A stretch of DNA of 64,000 nucleotides from the NCBI RefSeq assembly GCF_012273895.1, contig NC_052115.1, forward strand, positions 3,782,001-3,846,000. Direction: 5' to 3'. Of the stretch, positions 23,860 to 37,900 are shown in pieces (the stretch's first letter is position 1; each line of letters begins with the position of its first letter). Source of the stretch: Zerene cesonia (Eukaryota; Arthropoda; Insecta; Lepidoptera; Pieridae). Position numbers and translations under genes: made by a program. The notes under the pieces were generated by a model, which saw only the letters and a list, made by a program, of their open reading frames with translations, was not told the origin of the DNA and did not search any database.

Positions 23860-26800
23860 TTAAGCATCTGTAAAAAATGATAATTGTGAATGAGTTATAG
23901 TACTAAAATATATTTGTATAAAATAAAGAATTTATCCTTTGACAACATATACCTGAAGAATCAAATGTTTCGTACAGCATTCCTCTCGCTCGCCAATGGT
24001 AGTATTGAACAAACCTAAACAAAAAGTAATCTATAAATATCACGTAATTCATAATTAGCTCAATTGACTTAGAACTTATAATATAATGGTATTCGTTGTT
24101 GATAACATTTTCAGCTTACTGCCCGTAAGCGTCCGTTCCTTTGAACCCGCATCTTTGCGCGTGTTCAAAGTAAGACATCTACAAAAATCATATGTCATAA
24201 TTAAGTCCGTTGCGATATTATGAAAAACATTACACCCTCGCATTAATATTTCAATGGATAGTAGTGTCCCAGGTAATCAAATATTATTAAAAATAATTTA
24301 CATACCCTAACATGATGATTGTAACCGTCACGAGTACCATACTCAGTATGTATATCGCACCCGGTAGTATTGCCACAGTCATAGCATAAAGTGTATTGTA
24401 AACTAAAGGCACTGTCAGCGGAGCAAAACCTTCAAAAGCGCATATTAATGCAAATATTTTCGCCACATCTTCACTTGGGAGAGTTTTGCTTATAAAAGAC
24501 CTCAGTAACGCACTTGATAGCCCTTTGAATACAGAAATAAAGGAACCTGAAAGAAAATAAAACTAAATATTAAAGGTATTCTTGGAACTAAAATGTACCA
24601 TATTTATACAATCTTCCGATACTTACCCAGGTACATATACCACCAATCTACGGCTAGAATTTTCAATACATATTCAATTATGCTGGTCGTTAATCCTAAT
24701 ATGGTGAAGGTAATATCGCCCATTCGTAGTAACTTTTGTACCACGATAACACCTAGGAATCCACCCACAAATGAAATGGATGTACTGACGGCTGAATATC
24801 TCGTGTAATCTTGCAATGACCAGTGTAATTGTTGCCTCGTGAACAAATACTCCAACGCAATTGTCCCATAAGTAATAAACACCAGAATAAATTTCGAAAT
24901 CGTTATTAATATAATTTGCTTCCTCCCGTTGTTTGGTCGTCTTTTAAAAGATTCTCTGAACATATCCTTTACAAGTAAAAGGTCTAACACCCTGGTGGAT
25001 CCACCCTAAAATTTTTACATTTTTTAACTCCAGTATGAGCGACATGTATGGTAAGATCAAGAGCAAATCAGACTTTAATCAAGTGCGGCAAAAAATTGTG
25101 AATTAAGCTATTAATACAAATTAAATTTAGGGATGAATTATGATATTATAAATTACCTGTAATGCACCATTCAATGACTCCTTAATACAGACATTTGTAA
25201 ACGCATAAGCGAGTACATTCAACGAAGCTGCAAATAATAAGAGGTACACATTTCCAAAGGACAGTATCAAGTAAGAACTTAATATTGACCCAATCACTGT
25301 TCCCGATGTGGTTGTGGCGTCAACCATAGTCATTCTGAAAATACACTTTGCAATAAATTGTATCCCTTAATTTAAGCCCTTGGAATTATATTTTATCAGA
25401 ATAAACTACGCATATATAATTTAACGTTAAAGTACCTACTCTTATGTAGAGTTAATTATCGGTTACGTTCAGCGGTCCGATTACTATCAATCGGAATTCA
25501 GGAAAACTAATCATAAGAAACGAAAAAGTGCATAAGTACCTTAGCGATGTGCTTTCTTTAGAGGCGATATCGCTTACATAGCAATATGCTCCTGTAAACA
25601 ATACCACAAAACCACCAGTAATTGAAAATGGTATTATTGTGGCTACGTACCACCAGGGACCCAGATTTTCCATTAAACCGAACAGAACGATTAACATACT
25701 CGTTATTGCTGCACCTAAAACAAAACAGGATCACCTATTCATTTCAACTATTATTTTACACAAGTAGGTACTCATACTAATTAAACTATTTAACTTTGAA
25801 GAATTCTATACAAAAAAATCTCTACAAACAATTAAGTACTTGTGGAGGAAACTTCATCAAAAAGGGAGGAATCCTACCAGTCCACTCGACTGGCCATCTG
25901 ATAAGATCCCTATTAATGTTTCGGAAAGTGTGATTCATATGTCTAAACTCTATGGATTGATAAAATTTCCGCTTGCGCAATTCAGGATGAGTGTCGCTAC
26001 AAACCATTTCAAATGTAAATAGTCTTCACAGTAGATCTATCTATCATTTCCAATATTCAATGAATTTTCAACCGGTCAGAATTTAGTAACTGCATACTGT
26101 AGAATGTGATATAATGCGCTTCATAATACTATTACTATACTAATATAGAAATGAGATGTTACCCCGCGGAACAAAATACCGTACCTATGCCATTAGTATA
26201 AGTATAGTAGTATGTTATGGTATGTTATTACAAAGATGGTTTTATTACGCAGTTTTGCATTGGAGGCTAGAGTGCTCATATAAGTCATAGAGAGCGCTCT
26301 AGCTTCGTATCTCCAGACACAAAAATCATATTGTAAACCGTACCATTGCGTGAAAGAGGGACAAACAATACCTACATACCTACATACCTAATTCATACCT
26401 ACCTAAAAGTGACCAAGTCATTAATGGTTTCCGTCCATACGTATCAGACCAGGCGCCAAGGAAAAATGATAGAAATGCAGGAACAACCGCTTCTAATACC
26501 ATCTTCACTGTATTTACGAATGTAGAATATTTTTGAACTTCAGCCTCTAGGTGGCTTGTCTCGTTGTTTTTTAAAGGAGACAGGTACGGTCTGCATTCTG
26601 CTTCAGTGTAGTTGAGAGCGTGTACACATGTGCGGTAAAGTACTATATTACTCACTGCAGCACCTGTAATTACATAAAATTCCTGATAAAGTAATTATAG
26701 TTTGAAGAATAATACCACGTTTTCCTTATGTACGGCTAGCAAACTGTTTTATGTTTTTAGAACAAAGATATATTTCTTATTGATGAAGATATTTTCAAAT

Positions 26801-28230
26801 TTAAGCCCTTAAAGGTACCTACATGTTTTAATAAGGATATTTTGTTCAGGGACTATTCAGATTAATAATTAGGCTTCGGCCGTTTGGCCTCTCTACCGGA
26901 GATCCTCACTCACCGCTGCAAAGCGAGGTACTCCAAACATATTAATATTCATATTACGAAAAGTTTCTTAAAAAAACTTAATTATTCAAAAAAAAAATTT
27001 AATAATTAAGTCTAAAACCTACTAAAAACGTGCACAAAATCATCTGTTATTATGGACCAAGAGCTAGTGAAAGAAAGATTTATACTATTCTGAATACCCT
27101 GATATTGTACTAACCTTCTTAAAACCACTTAGACTAAACACATATAAATTTCAACGTTAGTTATTAAGGTTTATTTTTAACACGCTTTTATTAGCTTCAC
27201 CTGTATATTAGTTTGTATGTAACGATTTCCTTTAGACTCGATATTGACCTCCTTTTAGCGCATGTATTTAATTCAAAATTTGTGCACGGATCGGAGATTT
27301 AGGTATCAAGGATCGGTAACAATGCAACAATGTCATCAGTTTATTTCATTAATTGATTCTACCATTAAAGCGGGTTAATCAGTTTTTGACTATATTTATT
27401 ACACACTAGCTGCGCCTCGCGGTTTCACCCGCGTTTTTGCGTGAAAGAGCAACAAACACATATTCATCCTTACAAACTTGCGCATTTATAATATTAGTAT
27501 GATATTAATAGCTTATGCCTGCAGCTTCGCACGCGTTAAATTCAGATCAGTTTAAAAAATGTTATTATACATATAAACCTTTCTCTTGAATCCTTCCATC
27601 TATTAATAGAAACCCCATCAAATCCGTTGCATAGTTTTAAAGATTTAAGCATACATACATACAGACGCGGGAAGGCGAATGCTTTATACTATACATTAGT
27701 GATAGTGATACAGGTTCACCTGGCAGGTACTTTGGCTTACTAAAAACGCCTGTCATTTTTTTACACTTCAAGGAATGGACTAAATCGGATAAAAATCTCA
27801 AACTCACAAACGTCCAGTTCATTTTTTTGCAAATTTTTAAAATCTCAAATGTCCAGTGCGTGCCAGGTGATGGTTACCGAACTTACCGGGCACTCATCAC
27901 TAAATTTCTAGCCTTACAGGCAAACCGTTGCACATACGATTCGAGACGTAGATAAGGTTCAATATTCAGTAGCAAAAAAAATTCTTTGAATTGCTATTCA
28001 TAAAAAGATAAAAAAAAATGATTAGGTAGCGAAGATATTTTAAAAAATACGCATAGAAAAAATATTAAGAACGTAAGTCTTTAAAAATATAAAAAAAATA
28101 ATATATTTAAATTACTGGTTAGTGATGTAGCCACTATGATCAGAAACAGCGACAATTCTATAGTGTTGCTTATAGATCTCTTCGGTGTATTCACAATCAC
28201 TTCCACAGTTCTTTCATCTCGACCCGGCAT
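23860..28230 (-). CDS. SLC46-like major facilitator transporter A
   Basis: Predicted membrane carrier of the SLC46 (proton-coupled folate transporter-like) family; substrate not known. Exons on minus: 28230-28116, 26663-26403, 25714-25540, 25334-25157, 25005-24627, 24546-24306, 24014-23953, 23867-23860; 472 residues, all in frame. Visible: a first membrane segment after residue 25, an N-glycosylated-looking loop with Cys (RTCVHALN...), the MFS loop motif GAWSDTYGRKP, GPWWY, a basic central loop with FKRRPNNGRKQ and about 12 hydrophobic stretches. It lies next to paralogue B in the same direction, with identical internal exon lengths 261, 175, 178, 379 and 241. The terminal exon has only 8 bases; reading through the last donor would give an alternative tail ending ...TNIF. 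Family assignment is good; no substrate should be assumed. Confidence 0.88.
27406..27502 (-). mobile_element. Truncated Helitron-like element, inverted
   Basis: Opens CTAGCTGCGCCTCGCGGTTT and ends GCATTTATAATATTAGTATGA, with the middle deleted compared with 18170-18362. In the first intron of transporter A. Confidence 0.6.
27694..27904. mobile_element. Possible MITE with degraded inverted repeats
   Basis: Left end TTAGTGATAGTG and right end CACTCATCACTAA are approximate inverses, as are inner CACCTGGCA and TGCCAGGTG. An internal phrase AATCTCAAA...GTCCAGT is repeated. No coding capacity; boundaries uncertain. Confidence 0.4.
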
Positions 28231-30329
28231 TTTATCAACTCTATTATATGGAAAATTTTCAATAACAATAACTTTGTCTAACGTAGATGTATCTAATGAA
28301 ATTGCTCACAGTGGAAATTCTAATTTGTTTTCAAATAAAACACTTTTACACTTTGATGTTATACGTTGAAAAGAAAAAATGTAGGAAACCGGTACACTGT
28401 ATCAGTGATAATGTTTATCGTACAATGAATAACAGCCATCCATTCTAAAAGCTGTGCCCATGACTCACTTATCTATTACATTATTACAATGGCATGACGC
28501 GGACAGCGGAACAATTGCTTTTACCGCCATCTCGTGTTTATTTATTTAAAAGTTTATCGATAATTGGTACACAAATAAACCAGTAAACATAAAATTAATT
28601 TCTATATATTATTAAGTGCTAAGTGTAGAACACCAAATGTAACAAAATTACACTATAAACGTGAACGACAACTACATAAAGGATAAAACGCGAAACAAAT
28701 TGAACAGATTTTCATGATACTTGGCTGTGTTATAAACTTATGTACCTATGAGAATAACAAATAAGCTAAAGAAATATTTGTTAATATATTGCCATTATCC
28801 GAGGATTTTTCCACGGGTAAAACCGCGCGGAACAGCTAGTTAACTATATATTATAGAACGGATGTCAACGTTAGTAAGTATCCATATGCACAGTTACACA
28901 GTATTTGGTTCATGTCGTTTATAAATAAGAGATGACATAAACATCGTTTTCATGGAATCAATTCAAACAAAAATAAAATATTATTCTTAAAAAAACCACT
29001 TTAAAGCTAAAATAAAAAATAACATTGTAATCTTTGGTTGCTCAACCTTAGTCGTAAAGTTCAGGTATTAAGAAATAACATGATTACGTGTAATGGGCGT
29101 GTTTATATACTTATCACATCAAAACGCCAAAACAAATTCAAGAATAAGAACTGAGTAGGAGTATTCTTCGATCAATATCGAAGAGGAGAAAATAATACCT
29201 TCCTACACGTCATTTAAATATGTATTTTTAATTTGTGTGTCCTAGAATAATTACGCAAAAAGCGTTTAAGCCGACCAGACGTCATAGCTATGGCTGCTTG
29301 TAATTAATTTATATTTTAAATGATCTATGTATGGAGGTAAGTTCATAAAAACGCGCGTAAGCAGGTACCTATTATGGACCGTGGGCGGATGTAAGCACAC
29401 GGCTTTAATTTTTCTTATCAATGTTTCTTTAAATATAGATAGGTATGTCGATATAATGTAACAATAATATAGAATGCATTGGACGTGTATTACAGTCAGT
29501 CAATACAGGCTAAACAGTAGTTTAAATGTTAAAATGTTTGCAAAAGTTTCATACTAAAATGATTATATTCATAAAAATAACTTCATTGCTTTACAATTTA
29601 TTTGTCGACTAGTTTATCAGCCGTTCTATTTAACATATCGGATTAATTAATTTTAGCAATGATATATCCAGTCTGAAATATAATACTAAGTCTTTTTAAA
29701 TTACTAAAATAATATAATAAAATTCTCTCAATGATACTACGCTTTTTATGAAAATGAATATTAGTAGAATATTCTACCAGATACATTTCTTAAATCAATA
29801 AATTAATGATACAAGCTGTGCTGCGTATCTTCACCCGCAGAGTAACAAGCAGGCAGCACCAAAATTCTCAAGTCTCAACTCATAGATCACATTATTACCT
29901 ATTTTACGTTGAGTGGTTTTCGTGTGAAGGAGTAAAAAACATACATCCATCCACACTACCTTTCGCACTTATAATCTAAGTGGGATATTCAAATACTGTT
30001 GATAACAACTTAATCAGGCTTAAAAAATAAAACAAAGCATAAAATTGCACATATTTTTTATTGTGTATAAACTTACAATTAGATATCACATAATGATTGA
30101 GTAAAAAATTACAATAAAAAGCACCATCTTTATGTATATATTAGTCTCCAAAAATATATATTATGAACTTAGTTTTTAGATAAGTACCTGTAAGGCGTCA
30201 ATTCATGTGAGCGATATGTAAGTATGTAATTAAGGTTTTATGCGCTTATTACACTTCACTGAATTTAGTTTATAAATTCAGAAGTAGGAAAATTTAGCAA
30301 TAAGAGACTTCTGATCACACTGTCCAAAA

Positions 30330-30540
30330 TTTAAGTACTGAATCATATCTGAACCAACAGATACAAATATAATCTACGAGAATCGTGATGGTTTTACATT
30401 TTATAAATCTTGTGACACTGTTTATTCATAAGCAAAATTCTATCATACGAGACAGAATTTTGATTTTGATTATGTGCTATATGTATAATATAGTACATAT
30501 AAGTGCAAAAGAAAGATTTGTAACCAGTGATAACAGAAAC
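30330..30540. repeat. Unclassified repeat shared with 38869-39244
   Basis: Contains CACTGTCC.AAATWTARGTACTGAATC and ATCTTGTGACAC.GTTTRTTC, followed by an inverted block GTGCAAAAGAAAGATTTGTAAC. The same blocks occur upstream of transporter B, where the last block is in the opposite orientation. Confidence 0.55.
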
Positions 30541-31911
30541 ATACATACAGAAAATTAGTATTAAGATTTAAAATTCAATTATTTGTTATATATTATTTGT
30601 TATATTATCAAGATATGTATTTAAAAAAGTAACTAAATGCGATTACACCTTCTTAAATGTAATTCTATTTAGGTTTCTAAATGACTTAGTCAGTCAGAAA
30701 CCATCTTAAACTTCTAAATGCAAACTGAGTGCGACTACACTTTCCTAAATTCAGTGACGACTGAATTAAAATGACTAAATTTAGTTTAGTGACTTAAGCG
30801 CACCACTACTAAAACTTTACATATCTTTGAACAACAATGAGGCGGCTAATGAAAAAAAAAATTGTTAAGATTGAACTGTAACTACTGAGATATAAAATAA
30901 ATGATTTAAAATATTTACTTAATTGTTAAAGTATTATCCTTTGACACATATATTTTTTTTGCTAATTTACAAGACTTAAAAGTCTAAAATAGTTCATTGT
31001 AAGTTAAAATAAATCTAGGTAAATAGTAAAAAGTGTAAATCGCTAGTCGTGACTGGTACAGTAATTATACTGGTTTATTAGTAATACAAAGACAATAAAG
31101 TTTATCAGTCATTGACACGAAGTCTGCAATTTATTATGGCTAAACAAGTATGAACTCATTAATAGATCGAATCAGTATAATATCATTACAAAACGCATTG
31201 TTTTATATTGCATGGAAACAAAATACAAAATACGATGTGACTATATATTTTTATACATACATAAAAACAAAATAACTACTAAAAGCAGTTACAATAAAAT
31301 TGGAATTCATGTACGTAGATATATTAGTGTTGTGACCTAGTGAAGTCTCTACAATTAACTTGTGACGTCATAGATATCTTTCTGTAGGTCAAGTTCATTG
31401 ATCGCGTAGAGTCGTAGAGTGAAACCATAAAATATTACTATGCTATACGTCATTTAACTATTATTGAATGGGATTTTCACGACGATTACTAGTAGCTATC
31501 TACTTTACGCACAAACAACATATTTTCCAATTAAGTTTATTTTTCTTGGTACCACAGAAAATATGAACGTTAATGATTGCGTTAGACATAAAAAAATCTT
31601 CTTAAAACTAAAATATTATCAATTCAACTTGCCTGAAAATAGGCAAATAAGTAAGTAGATAAACTGAGAGATCGTTACGATATTATATTAATTTCTGACA
31701 CTGGTTTAAGGGTAACTGAAGTAATAATATACATTTTATTACGGTTAACCTACTTATCAATATGATTAGTCGTCATAATCGTCATATTTTTTTTTAGATC
31801 AACGCCTTGATATGATCAATTTATACATACTCATAGTACAATATAATATTTTCTTCTAGATCACATTTAGAATAGCAATCAATAATAATTATGATACATC
31901 ACAAAAATGAC

Positions 31912-31938
31912 TATATATATATATATATATATATATAT
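31912..31938. repeat. (TA)n microsatellite
   Basis: Uninterrupted TA run of about 13 units beside the transporter B stop codon (31984). Its position just downstream of the minus-strand gene puts it in the likely 3' UTR. Confidence 0.9.
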
Positions 31939-31983
31939 TTAAGAATATTGTGATATTTTTATATCGGTAACAGAATTCGCAAC

Positions 31984-34900
31984 TCACTCATTTGTCAAAT
32001 TCTGATAAGCGACCGCAGTAGTACCCGTCTTCCACCTGAAGTATTGCACGAATCTGTAAAAAACGATTTATATTAGCTACTTACTTTCAATAAAATAAAA
32101 TGCGCAATATTAACTGTACTGAAATTTGATATTAAATCTACTTATACAAAGCATTTACCGGTGTTTTACATAAAAAAAAAATTAAATATTGATTTTCTAG
32201 TCGTAAAACTAATATCAGAGAATACACATTTATAATATTTCATATTCATAATTTCACGCGCAAGTCTGAGAATAATAAATTTTAATGACAAAGGAAACGA
32301 CTAATGTATGTAAGTAGATATAAAAAAAATATGGGTATATTAAATGTTTAGTACAAAAAAGGACGGAAGTTCCTAATGTAGGTAACAATCTCACAAAGTA
32401 ATTTTATTTATCAAATGGATACATATCTATTAAGATCTTAAACATTAAAACTGCCCATATCTTTGCATACTTAGGCATTGCATTCTACCGCTAATAAAGA
32501 AAAGTCAATGTCCGCCCTTTGTCTCTTGGCAAGGTTTTATGAAATCCTAAAATTAGCCACAAAATCGAAAGAACTTTGCATCGACATAAAAATGTTTTGT
32601 TTATAATTTTCAATATTTTGTTCTTGAAAGGACGTACCTGTTAATCAGATAAGGCTTATTCAAGATATAACTTATGTTAACGTAAATAGCCCATCGAGTT
32701 TACAATGCGTCGTGGTCACAATAAAAGATTCCCATCGCGAAATTGTGCGGGAATGTTTTCATTATTATTATTATAACTTTGATAACAGACATGACACGAA
32801 TTGCGCAATATGGATATTTTACTGTGACCACGACGCATACTGAGCTATTTTCGGTCTTTGAGCGTAAAATTATGACTCACCCGAGGAACGTGACACATAT
32901 CCCAGTTATCCCAGCGCACAGTAAATAGAAGGCTCCAGGGAACGTAGATATTGTGTACGCGTATAGAGAATTGTATATGGCGGGAGAGATTAAAGGCGCG
33001 ATTCCCTCTATGGCGCACATCAGTGCGAACACCTTAGCTATGTCTTGTGGGGGCAGAATTTTGGTTATCAGCGACCGAATAAGCGGAGAAGATAGATCTC
33101 TGAATAAGGATATACTAGCAGCTGAAACAAAAATAAAAGTATCTGTACCAACTATGATTTCATTATTCTATACCTATACGGATATTTCCATATATACATG
33201 TAAAACCAATGGATTCGTCTGTTTAATTTAACATTCGAAAAATAATATACAAAGTCACAATGAACGCAGTATTTTTCATGACTGTCGTTCCCTCCAGAAG
33301 AGATAGGTCTCTACAGCGGAAAGCCAATTTGTTAGTGCGCAGACCTTGATCGACTCACTTCCTCGTTTGCACTCATCTACAATTATTGTAAAATAGCTTT
33401 AGCTTATTTTTCTTTAATTATCAACATTATTTTTCTTTACGTTACGTTACTTGCGGAGTACCCGGATATAAAATAGCCCAAGTGCTTATACAGACAATAA
33501 TCCGACATAGATTATATTTAATCTATATCGGATTGAATAAAAATTAATACAGATACAATCACTTGCTTATGTGTAAAACATCGTAACAAACCCATTTTTA
33601 TAGATGGAAACCACATATCTCGATGGTCATTTGTCCTCCTAATAATATTCAGTGTAATTTACATTTTAATTACGATACCTATATATAAAAAATATGAATG
33701 TTATTATATATCAAATGCACACTAATTAAAACGAAAAAAATAGTTGCATTTGCATTAATGGTTAACTGTTGTAAACATTATAAATTTTTAAGTTACTTAT
33801 TTTATGGTATTTTATATTCATGTCGTGTTTGCGTTACAAAGCGCAGTTAAAAATATCATAGCTACAAAGAATTTGATTATTGTCGCTGTGGTTTATATAC
33901 CTATATAATATAAATAATATTTGAATGCATATCAATGTGCACTGGTTATTTTCCCTGTTTTGATTTGTACTTTAATTAAATGATTCAATATTAAATGTAA
34001 TAAAAAAATATGACTGCAAAGTTATTGGAGCCAAATATCACCAACACAATAAGTACAACAACACAAATTTGAACGATGCTTTATTAAGACGTATATTTTT
34101 TCACGTTTTGAAAATTAACAGTAGGTATATTTATAAACATGATATATAATATAAGTAATAACAGGTATATTGATACAAAAAGCGGTATCCAATATCCATG
34201 ACATTTAATTTTTGAAAGACATGTACCTACCAATTGAAATTAAATGTAATCTTGTCGATGTAATAAAATTTACATACACAAATTATGCACCTAGGTACTT
34301 AAAAGAAAATAAAAAAATAGTGTAAGTATTGAACACGAGGTTAATTGTCTTCTTGTCTCTTTTAATTACACTTAATTAATTCTTATCATTTTATCCTTCG
34401 GTAATACCTACATCTAATTATATGAAAGTAGAGTCAACGAAAGAAACGTAAATGTCATTTGAAACCCTAGACATCGAAAATAGAAGTATGTATGTTGAAA
34501 TATATAAAATAATCAATGTGTGCAAATTCAGATTAAATGTTTATTTATTACATGCATTAACATGTAAGGAACTAATTAAAAAACAAATCAAAGATAAGTA
34601 AAAGGTTTAGTTTAGTTTAGGTTACGAGTTTACAAGATATTTATAGCAACACGGCACACTTGCAATTTCGCAAGCTTATTATAATAACTGCATTTACGGA
34701 AGTTGACTTGGTTAATGGTTCAAGGATTATATAACTGGTGGGATTTCACATAATGAAACCGGTTAAACAAGATGCTGTAAAAGGGCTTCGACATTATTTT
34801 TAGGTAAAATTAATACGACAGGTATTATTATGTTTGAACTGACTTTTAACATTTCAAGGTCAATGTCAGAAAACAAGATGGCCACATTTTGGGATGTTGC

Positions 34901-37900
34901 TTTAATTATAATATTGTTGGTGGGAATAAATATAAAATCGCGCGATAAGAGGTTATTTTTTATGTTTCAAAGGATAAACCATAAAATTAATAAAACGATA
35001 TAAACAAATAAGTTCACCTAGGTCAAAAACGGACGTACTTAGGTATTTGCTCAAATCAAAGACTGATCCAAGGCTCAGATAACGAATTTATTTAGGAAAA
35101 AAACGCGGATACTAACTGCAATTCTTTTTCAAGGAATTATTAATGTTTTCGTCATATGTTTTTTATAAAACCTTTTATAGTTGAGTACCTAAGTACCTTT
35201 AGTGAACTAGGACACATTAGAAATCTAGATTGTGTTGGAATTTTAGAAACGCACTGTAGGTACTTCTACAAATCCATAGAACTAGTTGAGAAACATTCAA
35301 CTTACTAGTCGTTGATTTCACAATCCTACTAATATTATAAATGCGAAAGTTTGTGTGGATGGATATATGCATGTATGGATGTTTGTTTTTCATTCATGCA
35401 AAAACTACTGTACTAATTGCAATGAAATTTGGTACGTAGATAGCTGGACAACTGGAATAACACATAGGCAACTTTTTATTCCGATATTCCTACGGGATAC
35501 AGACTTACGCGGGTAAAACCGCGGGGTGCAGCTAGTTAAATTATATGAGTAACTGACATATATCATAACTTTGACTTTTAGTGGGCACTTACATTTTTGT
35601 GAAAAAAAAACTTGCAAATCATCAAAATCATAGCATAACATGTTTGAGATATCAAATATAAGCACTATTAACTCAATTTCAATGAAACCCGATCACAATA
35701 TGCTAATTTAAATGATAATACTACCAGTTACAAATAAAAATCGCTTACCCAAATACATATGCCAGGATGTGACAGCGAACGCCTTGATTACATATTCGAC
35801 GCCAGTCGACAAGAAGGCAATTATAGACAACGCCAAATCCGACACTTTGAAGAATTTCTGCACCAGCATTACTCCAATAAACGAGCCGACGAAAGCTATC
35901 GTCGTATGAGCCGCTGAATACACTGTATACTGTTGTATGGCCCAGTGTAATTGTTTCCTAGTATACAGGTACCCTAAACTTAGGGTCCCATACATAATGA
36001 ATATTGATAAACTGTTAGCTACTGTGAGCAATAGTATTTGAGCCCTCCCGTAGTTTGGACGCTTTTTGAAACATTCAGCGATCATTTCCTTTATGAGTTT
36101 GTAGTCCAATACTGATCTTATGCCACCCTGGAAACAGTTGCAAAATTATTCTTCATGCAACATAGTAATTTAATAGCGAATCTTTTTTTTTGTAATCGTT
36201 TTTATTTCTGAACATAATACATAAACGTATATGTGTATGTGTGCCAAACGCCAAGAGGCCGAGACCGCTGATTCGTTGATTGTATAAAAGTGTGCGTGCG
36301 TCTTTTTATCACTCTTAGCCTTAAAGTAGAATAGTTCAAAAAATTATATGATTGTAATGTCGCGAGATCTTTTCTAAATTAAAACACTTACTCTTTATTC
36401 AAAATAAGGAACATAAAACAAGAAAAGAAGCACTTAAAAATTGTACAAAAAATTTAATTTTAGCTACATACTTTAGTAACGCCTGGTAAAGATTCTTCTA
36501 AGCAGCAATTTGTAAACACATATGCGATGACGCACAGGGATGCAGTTATAAGTAATAAATAGACATTCCCAACTGCTCTCAGTAAGTAGGAACTTGCAAG
36601 GGAGCCTATAACACTGCCAACTGATACAGATGCCTCTACAATTGTCATCCTAAGAAAGAAATGTGAAAAATATTTAATATAAGAATGAGGCAAACCTTTA
36701 CATTAAATAATGATGATTCTGAAGAGAAAACTTAAATATACATATTTAATGCATTCTGGACTTGTAAAGATTCAAGGTCATTATGTTTATAAAGATCTAT
36801 CAAAGGTAAATCTGTTTTAATCTTACAAAATAATACCAAATTTAATGAATTCCATTGAAATCAAAAGCCTTGATACTTTATAACTCTTCATTTAAGTACA
36901 AAAGAGTTCAAGGAAATATATCTTAATGATTCCTCATAAAGACAAATAAATGATATCATAAAAATTAAATGCTGATTTTACTGCTATAAGCAGCTTCTTT
37001 TCATTGTTTTTACACTGTGAATAATTATTATTATTCACAATTTCTAGCATACTTATTATGACTTTTGTTCTTTTTTGTTTAATATGTACAATGAATTATA
37101 TTTTGTATATGTTACCGCAGAGATCGTGTTTCCTTAGTTGTTATGTCGCTTAAATAACAAAATGCGCCAGTGAATAATGCAGTGAAACCTCCTACCATTG
37201 ACATTGGAATGACTGTCAATATGAACCACCAGGGTCCTAAATCCTCCATCATACTATAGATTACCATCAGACCTCCACTTATTGACATACCTAAAAAATA
37301 ACATTATGGGTGATACTTTTCTGTTTACTTTTATGAAACATGTTATCTAGTATGAAACCAGACTTTATCTTTGCAATTATTTGTATTATGTATATGATAA
37401 TAATGTTTATAGATAGTAATAACAGCAAACACAATTAATCTATTCACTTATGAGAGGCACTTGAAAAATTTTATTAGGACAACAACAACTTTATAGTTCA
37501 ACATTTGTAAATACAAAGTAACTGAAATGTTTTCATGAAAAATATTTGATGCAATGTATAATATTATATTAAAGCTGGCTGACTTCTGAAATTCCTAATA
37601 AATTGTCTAAGATATAATATATTAAACATACAATCTTACCAAATAGAGGCCACACAATGAGAGGTTTACGTCCATGTTTGTCTGACCAAACACCAAGAAA
37701 TAAGGACAGTACTGCTGGAGCCAATGATTCAAGTATTGTTCTAACTGTGGCTACAAATGCTGCATACTTTTGCACCTGCTCCTCTAATTCTTGTGATCCG
37801 TTATTTCTTACAGGTGATAAAAATACTTGACATTCTTCTGTTGTATGGTTTAATGAATGAACACATGTACGATACAGTAGAATATTACTTATTGCTGCAC

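Larger units (their letters stand above)
28231..31983. other. Spacer between the two SLC46-like genes
   Basis: AT-rich intergenic DNA with no supportable exon. It holds degraded CTAG-type fragments near 28790-28840 and 29812-29990, a stretch at 30330-30540 resembling 38869-39244, and a (TA)n run at 31912-31938. The 64-codon frame at 31464-31658 shows no family resemblance. Confidence 0.55.
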
